From the NCBI GenBank assembly GCA_903919075.1, contig CAIXGR010000032.1, positions 1 through 57,328 of the forward strand: 57,328 nucleotides of DNA. Direction: 5' to 3'. A program made the translations under genes and the position numbers. The DNA comes from an uncultured Bacteroidota bacterium. Its GTDB lineage: Bacteria; Bacteroidota; Bacteroidia; Chitinophagales; LD1. Shown piece by piece: positions 1 to 8,389 of the stretch. The notes below the pieces were generated by a model that did no database searches, was not told the origin of the DNA, and was given only the letters and a program-made list of their open reading frames with translations. Every line of letters begins with the position of its first letter. The stretch's first letter is position 1.

Positions 1-1628
1 AACAATTTCCAATTGGTTTCCATATCGGGCCGGTTCACTTCTTCCATAGCATTAAAGGTGCACCATATAGATGCGGCACTTAACACACTGCTGTTTTCTT
101 TGGCACCGGTAGCCTGGTTCTTTGCTTTTACCGGTAAGTATGTTAACGGGTGAATATCGGCGGCACTATACTTGGCGTGAAAATTACTGAAATGATTGAG
201 TGTTCGCGCCATGCTGGCGTACATGCCTGCCATATCCCACATACTTCCCTCCGCCCCTCCTAATATAATGGACAGGCCGTAATGGTCGGACGGTTTATTT
301 AAAGTGGTCATGCCTAATTTCTTCAACAAAAAATTAAATTTTTCGGTGCCGTAGCTGCGTAGCATACGCACTGCGGGAATATTGAGCGAACGCTCTAAGG
401 CACGCTTAGCGGGTACAGCCCCATCAAAATCTTTGCTAAAATTTTGTGGCGAGTAGCCCGCAATTTGTGTGGGAATATCGGGCACTAATGTGTTGGGCAA
501 TATTTCGCCCTCGTTCAACATAGCCGAATAAAGAAAGGGCTTTAAAATACTACCGGTACTACGTGGGGCGGTTACCACATCAACATCGCCCTGCTCTTCG
601 GGCTGTATGGTTGAATAAATATTACCAACGTATGCCAGCACCTCACCGGTCTCCACATCGGCTACTATGGCGGCTGCGTTGTGTATGCCGTTACCCTTCA
701 ACTCTTCGTGGTGGCGAAGCACAATGTTATTTACCTGTAACTGCAAATCTTTATTGATAGTAGATTTGGCAACGGTAAGCGCATCGGCATTTTTTCTGAA
801 TTTTTCTACATACAGGCGCGTCATTAAATGCGGGGCGTATTGTGGCAGGGGCACCGGTTTATCGAGTAGCTGTTCAGCTTTGGCCAACATGCAGGTGGTG
901 GCATCAATTATTTTTGCGGCGCACAATTTATCCAGCAACCGGTTGCGTTTATTTTTCAGCAATACAAGATTTTTGCCGGGGTGGACAAGCGAGGGGCTGT
1001 TAGGCAACACAGCCAATGTAGCGGTTTCGCCCCACGATAATTGTTGTTGATTTTTTCCGAAATAGCGCCAGGCGGCAGCATCTAAACCAACTACGTTAGT
1101 GCCATAGGGTGCGTGCGAGGCATAAAGTGCAAGAATTTCTTTTTTAGAATACGAACACTCCAACCGGAGCGCCATAATAATTTCAATTATTTTTTCGCGA
1201 ACGTTGCGCGGCTCGTTGTTGCGCATCAGGCGTATTACCTGCATGGTTAAGGTGCTGCCGCCGCTGCGCACCTTGCGGTGGGTGATGTGAGACCATATAG
1301 CACGAAACAATGCAGCAGGATCAACACCGGGATGGTGGTAAAAGCGCCCGTCTTCAAATTGTGTAATACATTTTTTGAATTTGTCTGACACGTCAGCATT
1401 ATAAGGAAACCTCCATTGCCCATCGGCGGCTACCTGCGCATCCAGCAGTTCTCCTTTTCTATCCAGCAATACGGTTGAGGTGCTTTGCGTAAAAAGCTTT
1501 TTAGGCAGGCAAAACCAAAATGCAATCAGCATTATAATTACACATGAAAGCAATGCGATTACCAGCCGCCTTCGCGATAATTTTAGTTTTGATAATTGTT
1601 CGCCCAAACCTGCCAACATACTTTTCAT
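1..1628 (-). CDS. pbpC: Penicillin-binding protein 1C, 3' end beyond window
   Basis: Bifunctional peptidoglycan glycosyltransferase/transpeptidase anchored in the inner membrane; 542 codons are visible and the C-terminus lies outside the window. After a basic N-terminus comes one membrane segment (about residues 20-40). The GT51 domain shows FEDGRFYHHPGVD with catalytic Glu92 and GGSTLTMQ, followed by KEILALY and APYG. The transpeptidase domain has the nucleophile in SILK (Ser360, Lys363) and SLN (Ser414). The start is the ATG of MKSMLAG, just before the basic and hydrophobic segment; no better start lies upstream. It follows the alpha-2-macroglobulin gene on the same strand after a 132-bp gap that holds a repeat. 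In many bacteria these two genes form an operon, the macroglobulin trapping proteases while PBP1C repairs the wall. The family C-terminal BiPBP_C domain cannot be seen here. Confidence 0.95.
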   Translation of the reverse strand, partial: MKSMLAGLGEQLSKLKLSRRRLVIALLSCVIIMLIAFWFCLPKKLFTQSTSTVLLDRKGELLDAQVAADGQWRFPYNADVSDKFKKCITQFEDGRFYHHPGVDPAALFRAIWSHITHRKVRSGGSTLTMQVIRLMRNNEPRNVREKIIEIIMALRLECSYSKKEILALYASHAPYGTNVVGLDAAAWRYFGKNQQQLSWGETATLAVLPNSPSLVHPGKNLVLLKNKRNRLLDKLCAAKIIDATTCMLAKAEQLLDKPVPLPQYAPHLMTRLYVEKFRKNADALTVAKSTINKDLQLQVNNIVLRHHEELKGNGIHNAAAIVADVETGEVLAYVGNIYSTIQPEEQGDVDVVTAPRSTGSILKPFLYSAMLNEGEILPNTLVPDIPTQIAGYSPQNFSKDFDGAVPAKRALERSLNIPAVRMLRSYGTEKFNFLLKKLGMTTLNKPSDHYGLSIILGGAEGSMWDMAGMYASMARTLNHFSNFHAKYSAADIHPLTYLPVKAKNQATGAKENSSVLSAASIWCTFNAMEEVNRPDMETNWKL

Positions 1629-1639
1629 TCAAATTTGCA

Positions 1640-1745
1640 TTTCCTGTTGCCTCACCCGGCCTTGCTTCGCTCGGCCACCCTCTCCATTGCATGGAGAAGG
1701 AAACAGCCAAATATTTTTCTTCCAGTTGACGTTGCCGCCAACCGG
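1640..1745. repeat. Intergenic repeat, copy 1 (hairpin type)
   Basis: A block of about 50 bp at 1650-1700 matches 7774-7827 closely: CCT.ACCC, then TTGCTTCGCTC, then ACCCTCTCCA, a 5-base loop, and TGGAGAAGG. The TCTCCA and TGGAGA arms can form a short hairpin. Immediately to the right, CCGCCAACCGGAAG (around 1728-1745) is the reverse complement of CTTCCGGTTGGCGG found beside copy 2. The element sits between the macroglobulin and pbpC genes. It looks like one of the interspersed palindromic repeats common in Bacteroidota intergenic DNA; no coding function is seen. Confidence 0.6.
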
Positions 1746-1760
1746 AAGAAAATCTGCTTT

Positions 1761-4700
1761 CTACTTCGTACTTAATTTTACGCCTTCGCGCCGCACGCTA
1801 ATCCATTGCCCAGCCTGTCTTGCAGTGATAGATGCATCGTACATAGCCTCGGCATATACCGGTGGCAAAAAGAAATTGCCCAGGTATGTTGCATTTAAAT
1901 AAATGCGGAAGGTTTTGGTTTCGTAGGGGCGCAAATCGAAATAAGTATACACCCTGTCGTCGCGAATATCCTGATATTGCGGTTGGGCGAGTTTGGTAGT
2001 TTCCTCTGTCCTATCAAGCCGCGAGCTAAGTATTTCCCAACCGGAAGGGAATATTTGATTGATGGCCATCTCATCGTATTTTCCGCGCAGGCCGGGGTTG
2101 ATTACACTTACATCCACATAAAAATCGGTACCCTGTTCTATGTTAGCTGGGTCAATGGATTCGCCACCGGCTTTGTGGTATTCAACTTTTAAAATCAAAT
2201 TGCTTTGCAGGCTTTTTTCATCGCCTACTGCCGGTATGCCTTCTTCAATAATGCGGGCGTAAAGTAAATTGCGACCGTTGTTTTTTACATTTACAGTGCC
2301 CGGTGCAGTGCCTTTTACCGGTACATCAATTTGCTTGACGGCGCTTTGGGTGTTTTTATTTTGCGCAGCCCCGCTATTGATTTGATAATTGAAATCCATA
2401 AACGACTGGCTTGATGCCTTGCCAATAAATTTCGACATGGCTAACAGTGAGTAAGCTGTGGTTTGCGTGCTCATCCATTCATTTCCTGAAAGCGCGGCTG
2501 AAACTTCTTTCAACAACGGTGCCGCTTTATCGCGCTTGCCCATTGCTGTTAATGCTTCCAGCATAATTGCTTTATCTCTTGTTTCGCAGCCAAAGGTACC
2601 TGACAGTTCAAAATAAGGCTTTACCGACATAGGCAAATTAGCTATCATTTGATTAGCCACTTCTGGCTGTCCGGCTAATTGATAAGCTGCTGCCAAACTC
2701 CACCGGGCAATTACCGGCAGGTCGCGGTTTTCTTTTAACCTGTTCATACTTCCTAAGTCGGGCGATTTGGCAAGGGCCAGTGTAAACAGGCGGTATGCCT
2801 GTGTAAGGTATGCTTCCTGGTTCGAGCCTGAAAACGTACCGGCTTTATTGCGCTGGTATTTTTTCCACTGCTCAATATATCCTGCTGGCAGTGCGTAGCC
2901 TTTCATTTCGGCTTCAACTAAAAAGTGGCCGGCGTAGTTGGTACCCCATGCGCTTTCTTCGCCATCGCCGGGCCAGTACGAAATACCACCGGATGGCAAT
3001 TGGAATGCGCGTAATCTTTCAATACCGGCTTTCACATTTTTTTCAATCTGCAATTTTTGGTCGGGTGTAATATCCAGCAAATCGGATAAGTATAACTGCG
3101 GGAAAACCGAAGAAGTAGTTTGCTCGACACAACCGTAGGGGTAATGTATCAAATACTCTAACCGGCGGCCCAGGTTTAAAGGCGGAACGTTCGAAACTTC
3201 GAGCGTAACTTTATTGGTACCGGTAATGCCCACCGGTTTGTAAGTTGGGTTCCAGGTTTGCGCGGGGTTAATTACGGTTTCTATTACCTCGGTAACCCGC
3301 TGGTTAGGGTTGCGAACATCTAACTCGATAGAAGTTTCGGCACGCTCCTTTCCGCTGGTGGCAATAATTTTTACGCGTGCTATACCCAATTTAGGATTTA
3401 CTTTAAGCTTAAAGCTAACCACATCATCGCCCGGCTCGGAAAATTTTATGTTTTGTGTGGCGGGGCCGTCAACTTCTAAAAAATCATTAGGTATTATTTG
3501 AACGCTTACCTCTTTCACCTGTTTTTCCATGGCAAAAACGCTAATAGGCAGGTCAACTTTTTCGTTAGGGCCGAGCACGCGCGGCAAGGTTGCCAATACC
3601 ATTAACGGCTTGCGCACCGGTGTGGCTTTATCGGCCAACCCATAGGCGGCATCCTCACCGGCTACTACCATAGTTTTTACCGAGCCTACGTACTCGGGCA
3701 TTATAAACGATTGCGTTTTTGATTCGCCTTTGTTTAAATGGTACGGACCCATAAATTTTACCACCGGTTTAAAGCGATTGGCTTTTTTGCCGTCCTTAGG
3801 TTTATTAATGCCCTCATCGCCGCCAATAGCCAGTATGCGTTCCAACTGCGCACCCCAGGCGCCAATTACCAAATCAAACATATCCCATGTTTTTACGCCC
3901 AGTGCTTCGTGGGCATAAAAAGCATCCCAGGCATTGGGTGTTTGAAAGTGGGTAAGGTCCAGCAATCCCTCATCTACCACAGCAACGGTGTAGGTCATGG
4001 ACTTGCCCTTTTCTTCGCTTACAGTTATTTGCACCGGTTCGTTAGGGCGCAACACATCAGGCATTTTTATAATGGGTTTTAAATGCGTTTCAGGATTTTC
4101 GACACCCACAGGAATAACACCGTACAGGCGCATAGGCAAATCGTTTACCGTTTGTGCGTGTGGCTGTAACAGGGTAACGCTTATATAAATATTAGGCGCC
4201 ATCTCGGCAGTTACCGGTATTTTAAATTGTGTTTTTCCCTCTTTAGTTTCTAACCAATAATCTTTCAACACCTTGCTGCCCGATTCAACAGTAACCAGGG
4301 CGCGGCCACCTTTGCCTGATGGGATGTTAAGCTTTATCTCCTCGCCTACTTTGTAATTATCTTTATCGGAAGAGAAATTGAGCATGGTGGCACCACCGGC
4401 AGCCTGATCGTGTTGCGGACGGCCTTCCCATTCGGGCCACTCCAAATAAAATGTTTTGCCTGCTGCATGGCCCGATACCGAATCGATTACGCGCAATAAA
4501 AAGCGGCCCCATTCCGGGTAGGAAAGACGTAAATTCCAGGCGCCTTCGCCGTTTGTGGTTTCGATAGTTTGCGAAGTAACCAGCTTGTTGTAGTACCGGT
4601 TGTTGTAATCGGTCAGGTTTTCATCGCTCATATCCCACCACCAGCGCCATTCAACCGAATACAATTCGATTTTTACTTTGCGCTTACCCGTGGTTGGGTT

Positions 4701-5015
4701 GCCATCTCTATCTACCGTAACAATGCGTACCTGATGGTTACTATCGGCCAACAGCATGTTGTGCGACTTATCGCTACCGGGAATGTGTAAACCTGCATAT
4801 ACATTGTACGGATGGTAAGGAATAGTGAACCTATCGGTACTAAATGCACCACCGGGCTCGAAAACTTTGGTAACAAAGTTGGCCTGCAATACACCGGGTG
4901 CGGCGTCGCTTACTTTAATATCAACCGGTACGGTGGCCTTGCCGGTTTCGTCCAACGCTTTATCAAATACCAGTTGCTTATCGGCACTAAACTTGCGGGT
5001 AGGGTCATCAAATTC
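1761..5015 (-). CDS. Alpha-2-macroglobulin, C-terminal part (after frameshift)
   Basis: C-terminal 1,084 residues of a bacterial alpha-2-macroglobulin (YfhM/YfaS type), a periplasmic protease trap. The bait/MG10 region is followed by the thioester motif GCVEQ (Cys at 3129-3131, residue 629 of this part), the CxEQ signature of thioester-active members. A helical TED-like domain with GGISYWPG and WGTNYAGHFL follows, then a C-terminal beta-rich region. The reading frame is open up to a run of A5T5 at 5016-5025, where it meets the N-terminal part in another frame: removing one base there joins ...YKNF to EFDDPTRKFS without a gap. An internal ATG at 4955 is the first Met after the break but cuts into a domain, so it is unlikely to be a genuine start. 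Read as one broken gene with the upstream part, or one gene with a sequencing error. Confidence 0.9.
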   Translation of the reverse strand, partial: EFDDPTRKFSADKQLVFDKALDETGKATVPVDIKVSDAAPGVLQANFVTKVFEPGGAFSTDRFTIPYHPYNVYAGLHIPGSDKSHNMLLADSNHQVRIVTVDRDGNPTTGKRKVKIELYSVEWRWWWDMSDENLTDYNNRYYNKLVTSQTIETTNGEGAWNLRLSYPEWGRFLLRVIDSVSGHAAGKTFYLEWPEWEGRPQHDQAAGGATMLNFSSDKDNYKVGEEIKLNIPSGKGGRALVTVESGSKVLKDYWLETKEGKTQFKIPVTAEMAPNIYISVTLLQPHAQTVNDLPMRLYGVIPVGVENPETHLKPIIKMPDVLRPNEPVQITVSEEKGKSMTYTVAVVDEGLLDLTHFQTPNAWDAFYAHEALGVKTWDMFDLVIGAWGAQLERILAIGGDEGINKPKDGKKANRFKPVVKFMGPYHLNKGESKTQSFIMPEYVGSVKTMVVAGEDAAYGLADKATPVRKPLMVLATLPRVLGPNEKVDLPISVFAMEKQVKEVSVQIIPNDFLEVDGPATQNIKFSEPGDDVVSFKLKVNPKLGIARVKIIATSGKERAETSIELDVRNPNQRVTEVIETVINPAQTWNPTYKPVGITGTNKVTLEVSNVPPLNLGRRLEYLIHYPYGCVEQTTSSVFPQLYLSDLLDITPDQKLQIEKNVKAGIERLRAFQLPSGGISYWPGDGEESAWGTNYAGHFLVEAEMKGYALPAGYIEQWKKYQRNKAGTFSGSNQEAYLTQAYRLFTLALAKSPDLGSMNRLKENRDLPVIARWSLAAAYQLAGQPEVANQMIANLPMSVKPYFELSGTFGCETRDKAIMLEALTAMGKRDKAAPLLKEVSAALSGNEWMSTQTTAYSLLAMSKFIGKASSQSFMDFNYQINSGAAQNKNTQSAVKQIDVPVKGTAPGTVNVKNNGRNLLYARIIEEGIPAVGDEKSLQSNLILKVEYHKAGGESIDPANIEQGTDFYVDVSVINPGLRGKYDEMAINQIFPSGWEILSSRLDRTEETTKLAQPQYQDIRDDRVYTYFDLRPYETKTFRIYLNATYLGNFFLPPVYAEAMYDASITARQAGQWISVRREGVKLSTK

Positions 5016-7353
5016 AAAAATTTTTATATTTTGGAAATGCCGTACTACCGGTGGTTAATGACACCTCTATACTGGTTTTAAGATTATGCGCCGTAACACC
5101 GGTTAGCCAGTGTACTTCCATTTTACCGGCATCGTTGGCACCCTTAGCCAAATATTTTTTAGCGAAATCGAATTTTATTTTTAACCGGTTGGGCATTACG
5201 GTTTCAATACGCAGGCTTTTAGTAAAGGTGGCGTTGCCCACTTTTACCTGCGCTATCCAGGTACCGGTGGGTGCTTCGGCATCGGTAAAGGTGTTGAAAG
5301 AATAGAAACCATTTAAGCCCTGGTTTTTCATTATCTTTTTTACCAATTGCCCGCGCGGATTAAAAAGCTCGAACAGCACCGGATAAGATTCGGGCAGTGT
5401 TTTCTGTTTATCTTCTAATATAAATGTAAGGAACAACGAATCGCCGGGGCGCCACACACCGCGCTCGCCATAAATAAACCCTTTAATACCGCGCTGCACT
5501 TTTTCGCCCGATACATCAAACATGCTTAGCGATAAGGCGCTGCCATCATCCAGCTTTAAGTAGCCACGCTGGCTTCCTTTTTTGGCAATAAGCAGAAAAG
5601 GCTTTTGCTTTACATTAATTTCGGCTAACCCCTCGCCGTTGGTTTCCAGTTTTTGTAAAAGCTGCTGTTGTAAATTGTAAATCTCGAGCGTAACACCGGC
5701 TTGCGGGTTAGTGGTTTTCAAATCAGTAACGGCCAATAGCATGGAGCCTTCGCTACCACGTTTAACTATAAGCCCTAAATCTGAGGCCAGTATATTGCGG
5801 GTAATAAAGCGCTGCGAAGAATAATACGAATGCTTGCAGGGGTTTTCGCGGTCGTTATAATTGTAGTCGCCGTCGTAATAATAGTTTTCTACATAATCCC
5901 AATTGCCTGCTTCGTACTCATCGTGCATATCATCCCAATTGCCTGCTTTAAGCACATCATCATCTTCATTCATTTTTCCGGTGTCGGGTTCGGTACACCG
6001 GTATGTTGAATATTTTTTGCGGAAGCCTATACTTACTCTATATATGGCACCGGGGTCGACTTTTATAAACTCGCTTAAATCGAGCGCGTAGCGGTTCCAG
6101 CGGCTGTTATCGGCTTTTTTAATGGATGAGAGCTTAATGCTTTTTTGAAACAGCACCCTGCCTACGCGCACCAGCTCCTGCTCGCCATCTAAATTATTTA
6201 CCTGCAAAAATTGTGCAATGTTGTTTTCGTATATTTTTACAATGCGTACATCAACCGCATTTAAGCTAACAGCCTCGAACGGAAATATTAAACCGTTAGA
6301 ACTAGGCAGAATAACGCCTTTGCCCACCAAACGCAGGGCGGGCCTTAGTTCTTCAAACAACACTTCCTGCGTAATATCGGCTTTTAAACTTTTGCCCATG
6401 CCGTTTTTAACCGCCGATGAAATGAACAGTGTTAAGCTGCCCGCCTGCCTTTGAGGCGGATATACGCGCACTGTGTTGCCATCAATAACATATTTTAAAT
6501 CGTTTACACCGGTAAGTGTTATAAGGCCGTGCAGGTTTAAGGTTTCGAGTAATGGATCGGAGAAGGTAAGAAGCAGGTATTGGTCGTTTTGATCTTGCAC
6601 TACTTTTGAATCGAGCAAAATAAAATCGCCCAATGCCGGTACATACACTTGCCTGCTGCCCCTAAGGTTTACCTGCATGGGCGCTCCATCCCAGGTAAGG
6701 GTAACGCTTGATGAATCTTTGCCGCGAATGATACTATCTACGGTAAAGGAGTTGGTAAGCCTATCGGCCTGGTGCACCCACCGGATAGACAGCATGCGTC
6801 CGTTTTGCGATGCGGTAAGCACCTTCTCGGTTATTTCTCCATCTTCCACATCGGCGGTGGTTAAATCGCCTAACAGCATTTGCCGGTCGAAATGCTGGTT
6901 GTTTAAGGCGCGCAAACCGGCAATGCTTACATCAAACGATTGTTTGGTGATATTAAAATCGAAAACAAACTGGTCGAATTTTTTAGGCACCTGCATTACT
7001 TTGCCCAGCTTAAATGTGCAGCTGTACTCCTCGCCCGATTTCATTTTTTCGGTGGGGCGAAACTCGATGGTGCGGGTATCAATCCAAAAAGCATTGCCTT
7101 TAACCGATGGCGAAAACTCGAACAGGTTTTCTTTAACGGCGGTGTTTACCTCGTTTTGCTTAATTACTTCGGTCGATAGCTGAATGCGGATGTTGGCCTC
7201 GCGGGATATAGTGCCGGAGGTGTAGGCGGTAATGTAGGCTTTAAAGGCGGGGTCGACAAGATGCTTTTTGTGGCCTGCAATAGCAATGTAACTTACAATT
7301 AGCAGCAAAGCAATAGCCATTATACCGGCTATCAGGTAGTCTCTCTTTTTCAT
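5014..7353 (-). CDS. Alpha-2-macroglobulin, N-terminal part (before frameshift)
   Basis: N-terminal 779 residues of the same alpha-2-macroglobulin; the two parts give about 1,863 residues, the usual size of the large bacterial forms. It begins MKKRDYLIAG with a membrane segment (residues 7-27). No lipobox cysteine follows, so it seems held by an uncleaved anchor rather than a lipid, unlike E. coli YfhM. MG-type beta domains follow, including GFIYGERGVWRPGDSLFLTF near residue 635, typical of the MG2/MG3 region of this family. An acidic Tyr/Asp/Asn-rich insertion lies near residues 475-515. It ends at TGA (5014-5016) right after the A5T5 run. First gene of the macroglobulin-pbpC unit; the upstream 600 bp hold only repeats. 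Confidence 0.9.
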   Translation of the reverse strand: MKKRDYLIAGIMAIALLLIVSYIAIAGHKKHLVDPAFKAYITAYTSGTISREANIRIQLSTEVIKQNEVNTAVKENLFEFSPSVKGNAFWIDTRTIEFRPTEKMKSGEEYSCTFKLGKVMQVPKKFDQFVFDFNITKQSFDVSIAGLRALNNQHFDRQMLLGDLTTADVEDGEITEKVLTASQNGRMLSIRWVHQADRLTNSFTVDSIIRGKDSSSVTLTWDGAPMQVNLRGSRQVYVPALGDFILLDSKVVQDQNDQYLLLTFSDPLLETLNLHGLITLTGVNDLKYVIDGNTVRVYPPQRQAGSLTLFISSAVKNGMGKSLKADITQEVLFEELRPALRLVGKGVILPSSNGLIFPFEAVSLNAVDVRIVKIYENNIAQFLQVNNLDGEQELVRVGRVLFQKSIKLSSIKKADNSRWNRYALDLSEFIKVDPGAIYRVSIGFRKKYSTYRCTEPDTGKMNEDDDVLKAGNWDDMHDEYEAGNWDYVENYYYDGDYNYNDRENPCKHSYYSSQRFITRNILASDLGLIVKRGSEGSMLLAVTDLKTTNPQAGVTLEIYNLQQQLLQKLETNGEGLAEINVKQKPFLLIAKKGSQRGYLKLDDGSALSLSMFDVSGEKVQRGIKGFIYGERGVWRPGDSLFLTFILEDKQKTLPESYPVLFELFNPRGQLVKKIMKNQGLNGFYSFNTFTDAEAPTGTWIAQVKVGNATFTKSLRIETVMPNRLKIKFDFAKKYLAKGANDAGKMEVHWLTGVTAHNLKTSIEVSLTTGSTAFPKYKNF

Positions 7354-7731
7354 GAAGGGGTTGGTTTGAATGTTAGTGGTAGTTAAATGTAGAAAAAATC
7401 AATATCGGTAGTTATTTATTTTTCGTAATTGCCATGCAAAAACCAAAAATTGCATAAAACAAGCTGCCAGCTAATGAATTTTCTGAGGTAAGATCAATTT
7501 GGGGACAAGAACCGAAGGCCGGCCCCTGCCTTTCAGGGAGGGTAACATTCAAAAAAAACTTAAATACCTTTTTAAACCTGTTGTTGATTGCCTCAAACCA
7601 ATGCATTCATTCTTTAAAACGCACAAATTTGATAGGAGGAAAATTTCTTATATCATATATTTACAGATAAAAACGCGGGCTTATATGCGATATTGTTCGG
7701 TTTTTGAAAATTATTTTTGGGGGTGGCTTCC

Positions 7732-7830
7732 GGTTGGCGGGGACGCCAACCTGGGGGGGTATTTCACATAGCCTTACCCCGGCTTGCTTCGCTCGCCAAC
7801 CCTCTCCACTTTGTGGAGAAGGGAATACAA
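7732..7830. repeat. Intergenic repeat, copy 2, with GGTTGGC hairpin
   Basis: GGTTGGCGGGGACGCCAACC (7732-7751) is a perfect 7-bp stem with a 6-base loop; the same element with one base changed occurs at 26316-26335. It is followed at 7774-7827 by the block shared with 1650-1700 (TTGCTTCGCTC, ACCCTCTCCA, TGGAGAAGG). The order of the two modules relative to each other differs between copies, so they behave as separate units that tend to occur together. Confidence 0.6.
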
Positions 7831-7893
7831 CTATTATGGGATTGGTGAGAATGCCTGAATGTTTGTTTAAGTGTGCCGAACAGCCACCACCCC

Positions 7894-7936
7894 GTCCGCC
7901 GAAAAGGCGGACACCCCTCCTTAAAAAAAGGAGGGG
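7894..7936. terminator. Two tandem perfect hairpins 3' of the response regulator gene
   Basis: GTCCGCC-gaaaa-GGCGGAC (7894-7912) and CCCCTCCTT-aaaaa-AAGGAGGGG (7914-7936) are adjacent perfect stem-loops directly downstream of the minus-strand response regulator gene. There is no T-run after the stems on the minus strand, so termination is inferred from position only; they may equally be repeat elements. Confidence 0.4.
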
Positions 7937-7957
7937 ATAAATTTTATTCAAATTGGT

Positions 7958-8389
7958 TTATTCAGTAGGCTGGTCGCCCTGGCTAAGGTAGTGGCCTAGT
8001 TGCGAAATAGCTTCGGTAAAAGCGTCGAACCCGATGGGTTTTACAATGTATGCTTTGGCGCCAAGTTTGTAGCAGGCATCTTTATCCGAATCGAGCGATG
8101 ATGAAGAAAGCACAACTACCGGTATGTTTTTGGTAAGCTCATTCGATAGTAATATCTCTAACACTTCGATACCGAAAATTTTAGGCACTTTTAAATCGAG
8201 CACAATCAGTTCGGGAAGAATGTTTTCACGTTCGGCGTATTTTCCTTTTCTAAAAATAAAGTCAATGGCTTCGGCACCGTCTTTAACGTGTACTATATCT
8301 TTAGCCATGCCCTGGCTTCGTAATACCTTAATGGTTAGCTCGGCATCGGTAGCGTTATCTTCTAACAGTAACAAATCAATTTTCGACAT
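7958..8389 (-). CDS. Single-domain response regulator (Rcp1/CheY-like)
   Basis: A 143-residue receiver domain with no output domain. Acidic pocket Glu10-Asp11, phosphoacceptor Asp65 in VLDLKVP, Ser95 in VVLSSS and Lys117 in IVKPIG are all present, so it should be phosphorylatable. The length and the insertion before the DLKVPK motif match the Rcp1-type regulators that partner phytochrome-like kinases. Its start overlaps the end of the kinase gene by 14 bp, so the two are very probably cotranscribed and translationally coupled. Without an output domain it must act by protein contact or as a phosphate relay; the downstream target is not in the window. Confidence 0.92.
   Translation of the reverse strand: MSKIDLLLLEDNATDAELTIKVLRSQGMAKDIVHVKDGAEAIDFIFRKGKYAERENILPELIVLDLKVPKIFGIEVLEILLSNELTKNIPVVVLSSSSLDSDKDACYKLGAKAYIVKPIGFDAFTEAISQLGHYLSQGDQPTE

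Larger units (their letters stand above)
7354..7957. other. Gene-free spacer with repeat elements
   Basis: Intergenic stretch of about 600 bp between two minus-strand genes. Short open frames occur on both strands but none has a family resemblance, signal peptide or plausible start context. It holds a GC-rich partial repeat near 7515-7545, a hairpin at 7732-7751, copy 2 of the 50-bp repeat (about 7774-7827) and two tandem perfect hairpins at 7894-7936. The promoter of the macroglobulin gene should lie in 7354-7500, but no clear motif stands out. Confidence 0.6.

Noticed and set aside
7412-7951. Open frames of 64-96 codons in the 7.4-7.95 kb spacer
   Set aside because: They run through repeat hairpins and give low-complexity proteins such as PPPRPPKRRTP; no sign of real coding.
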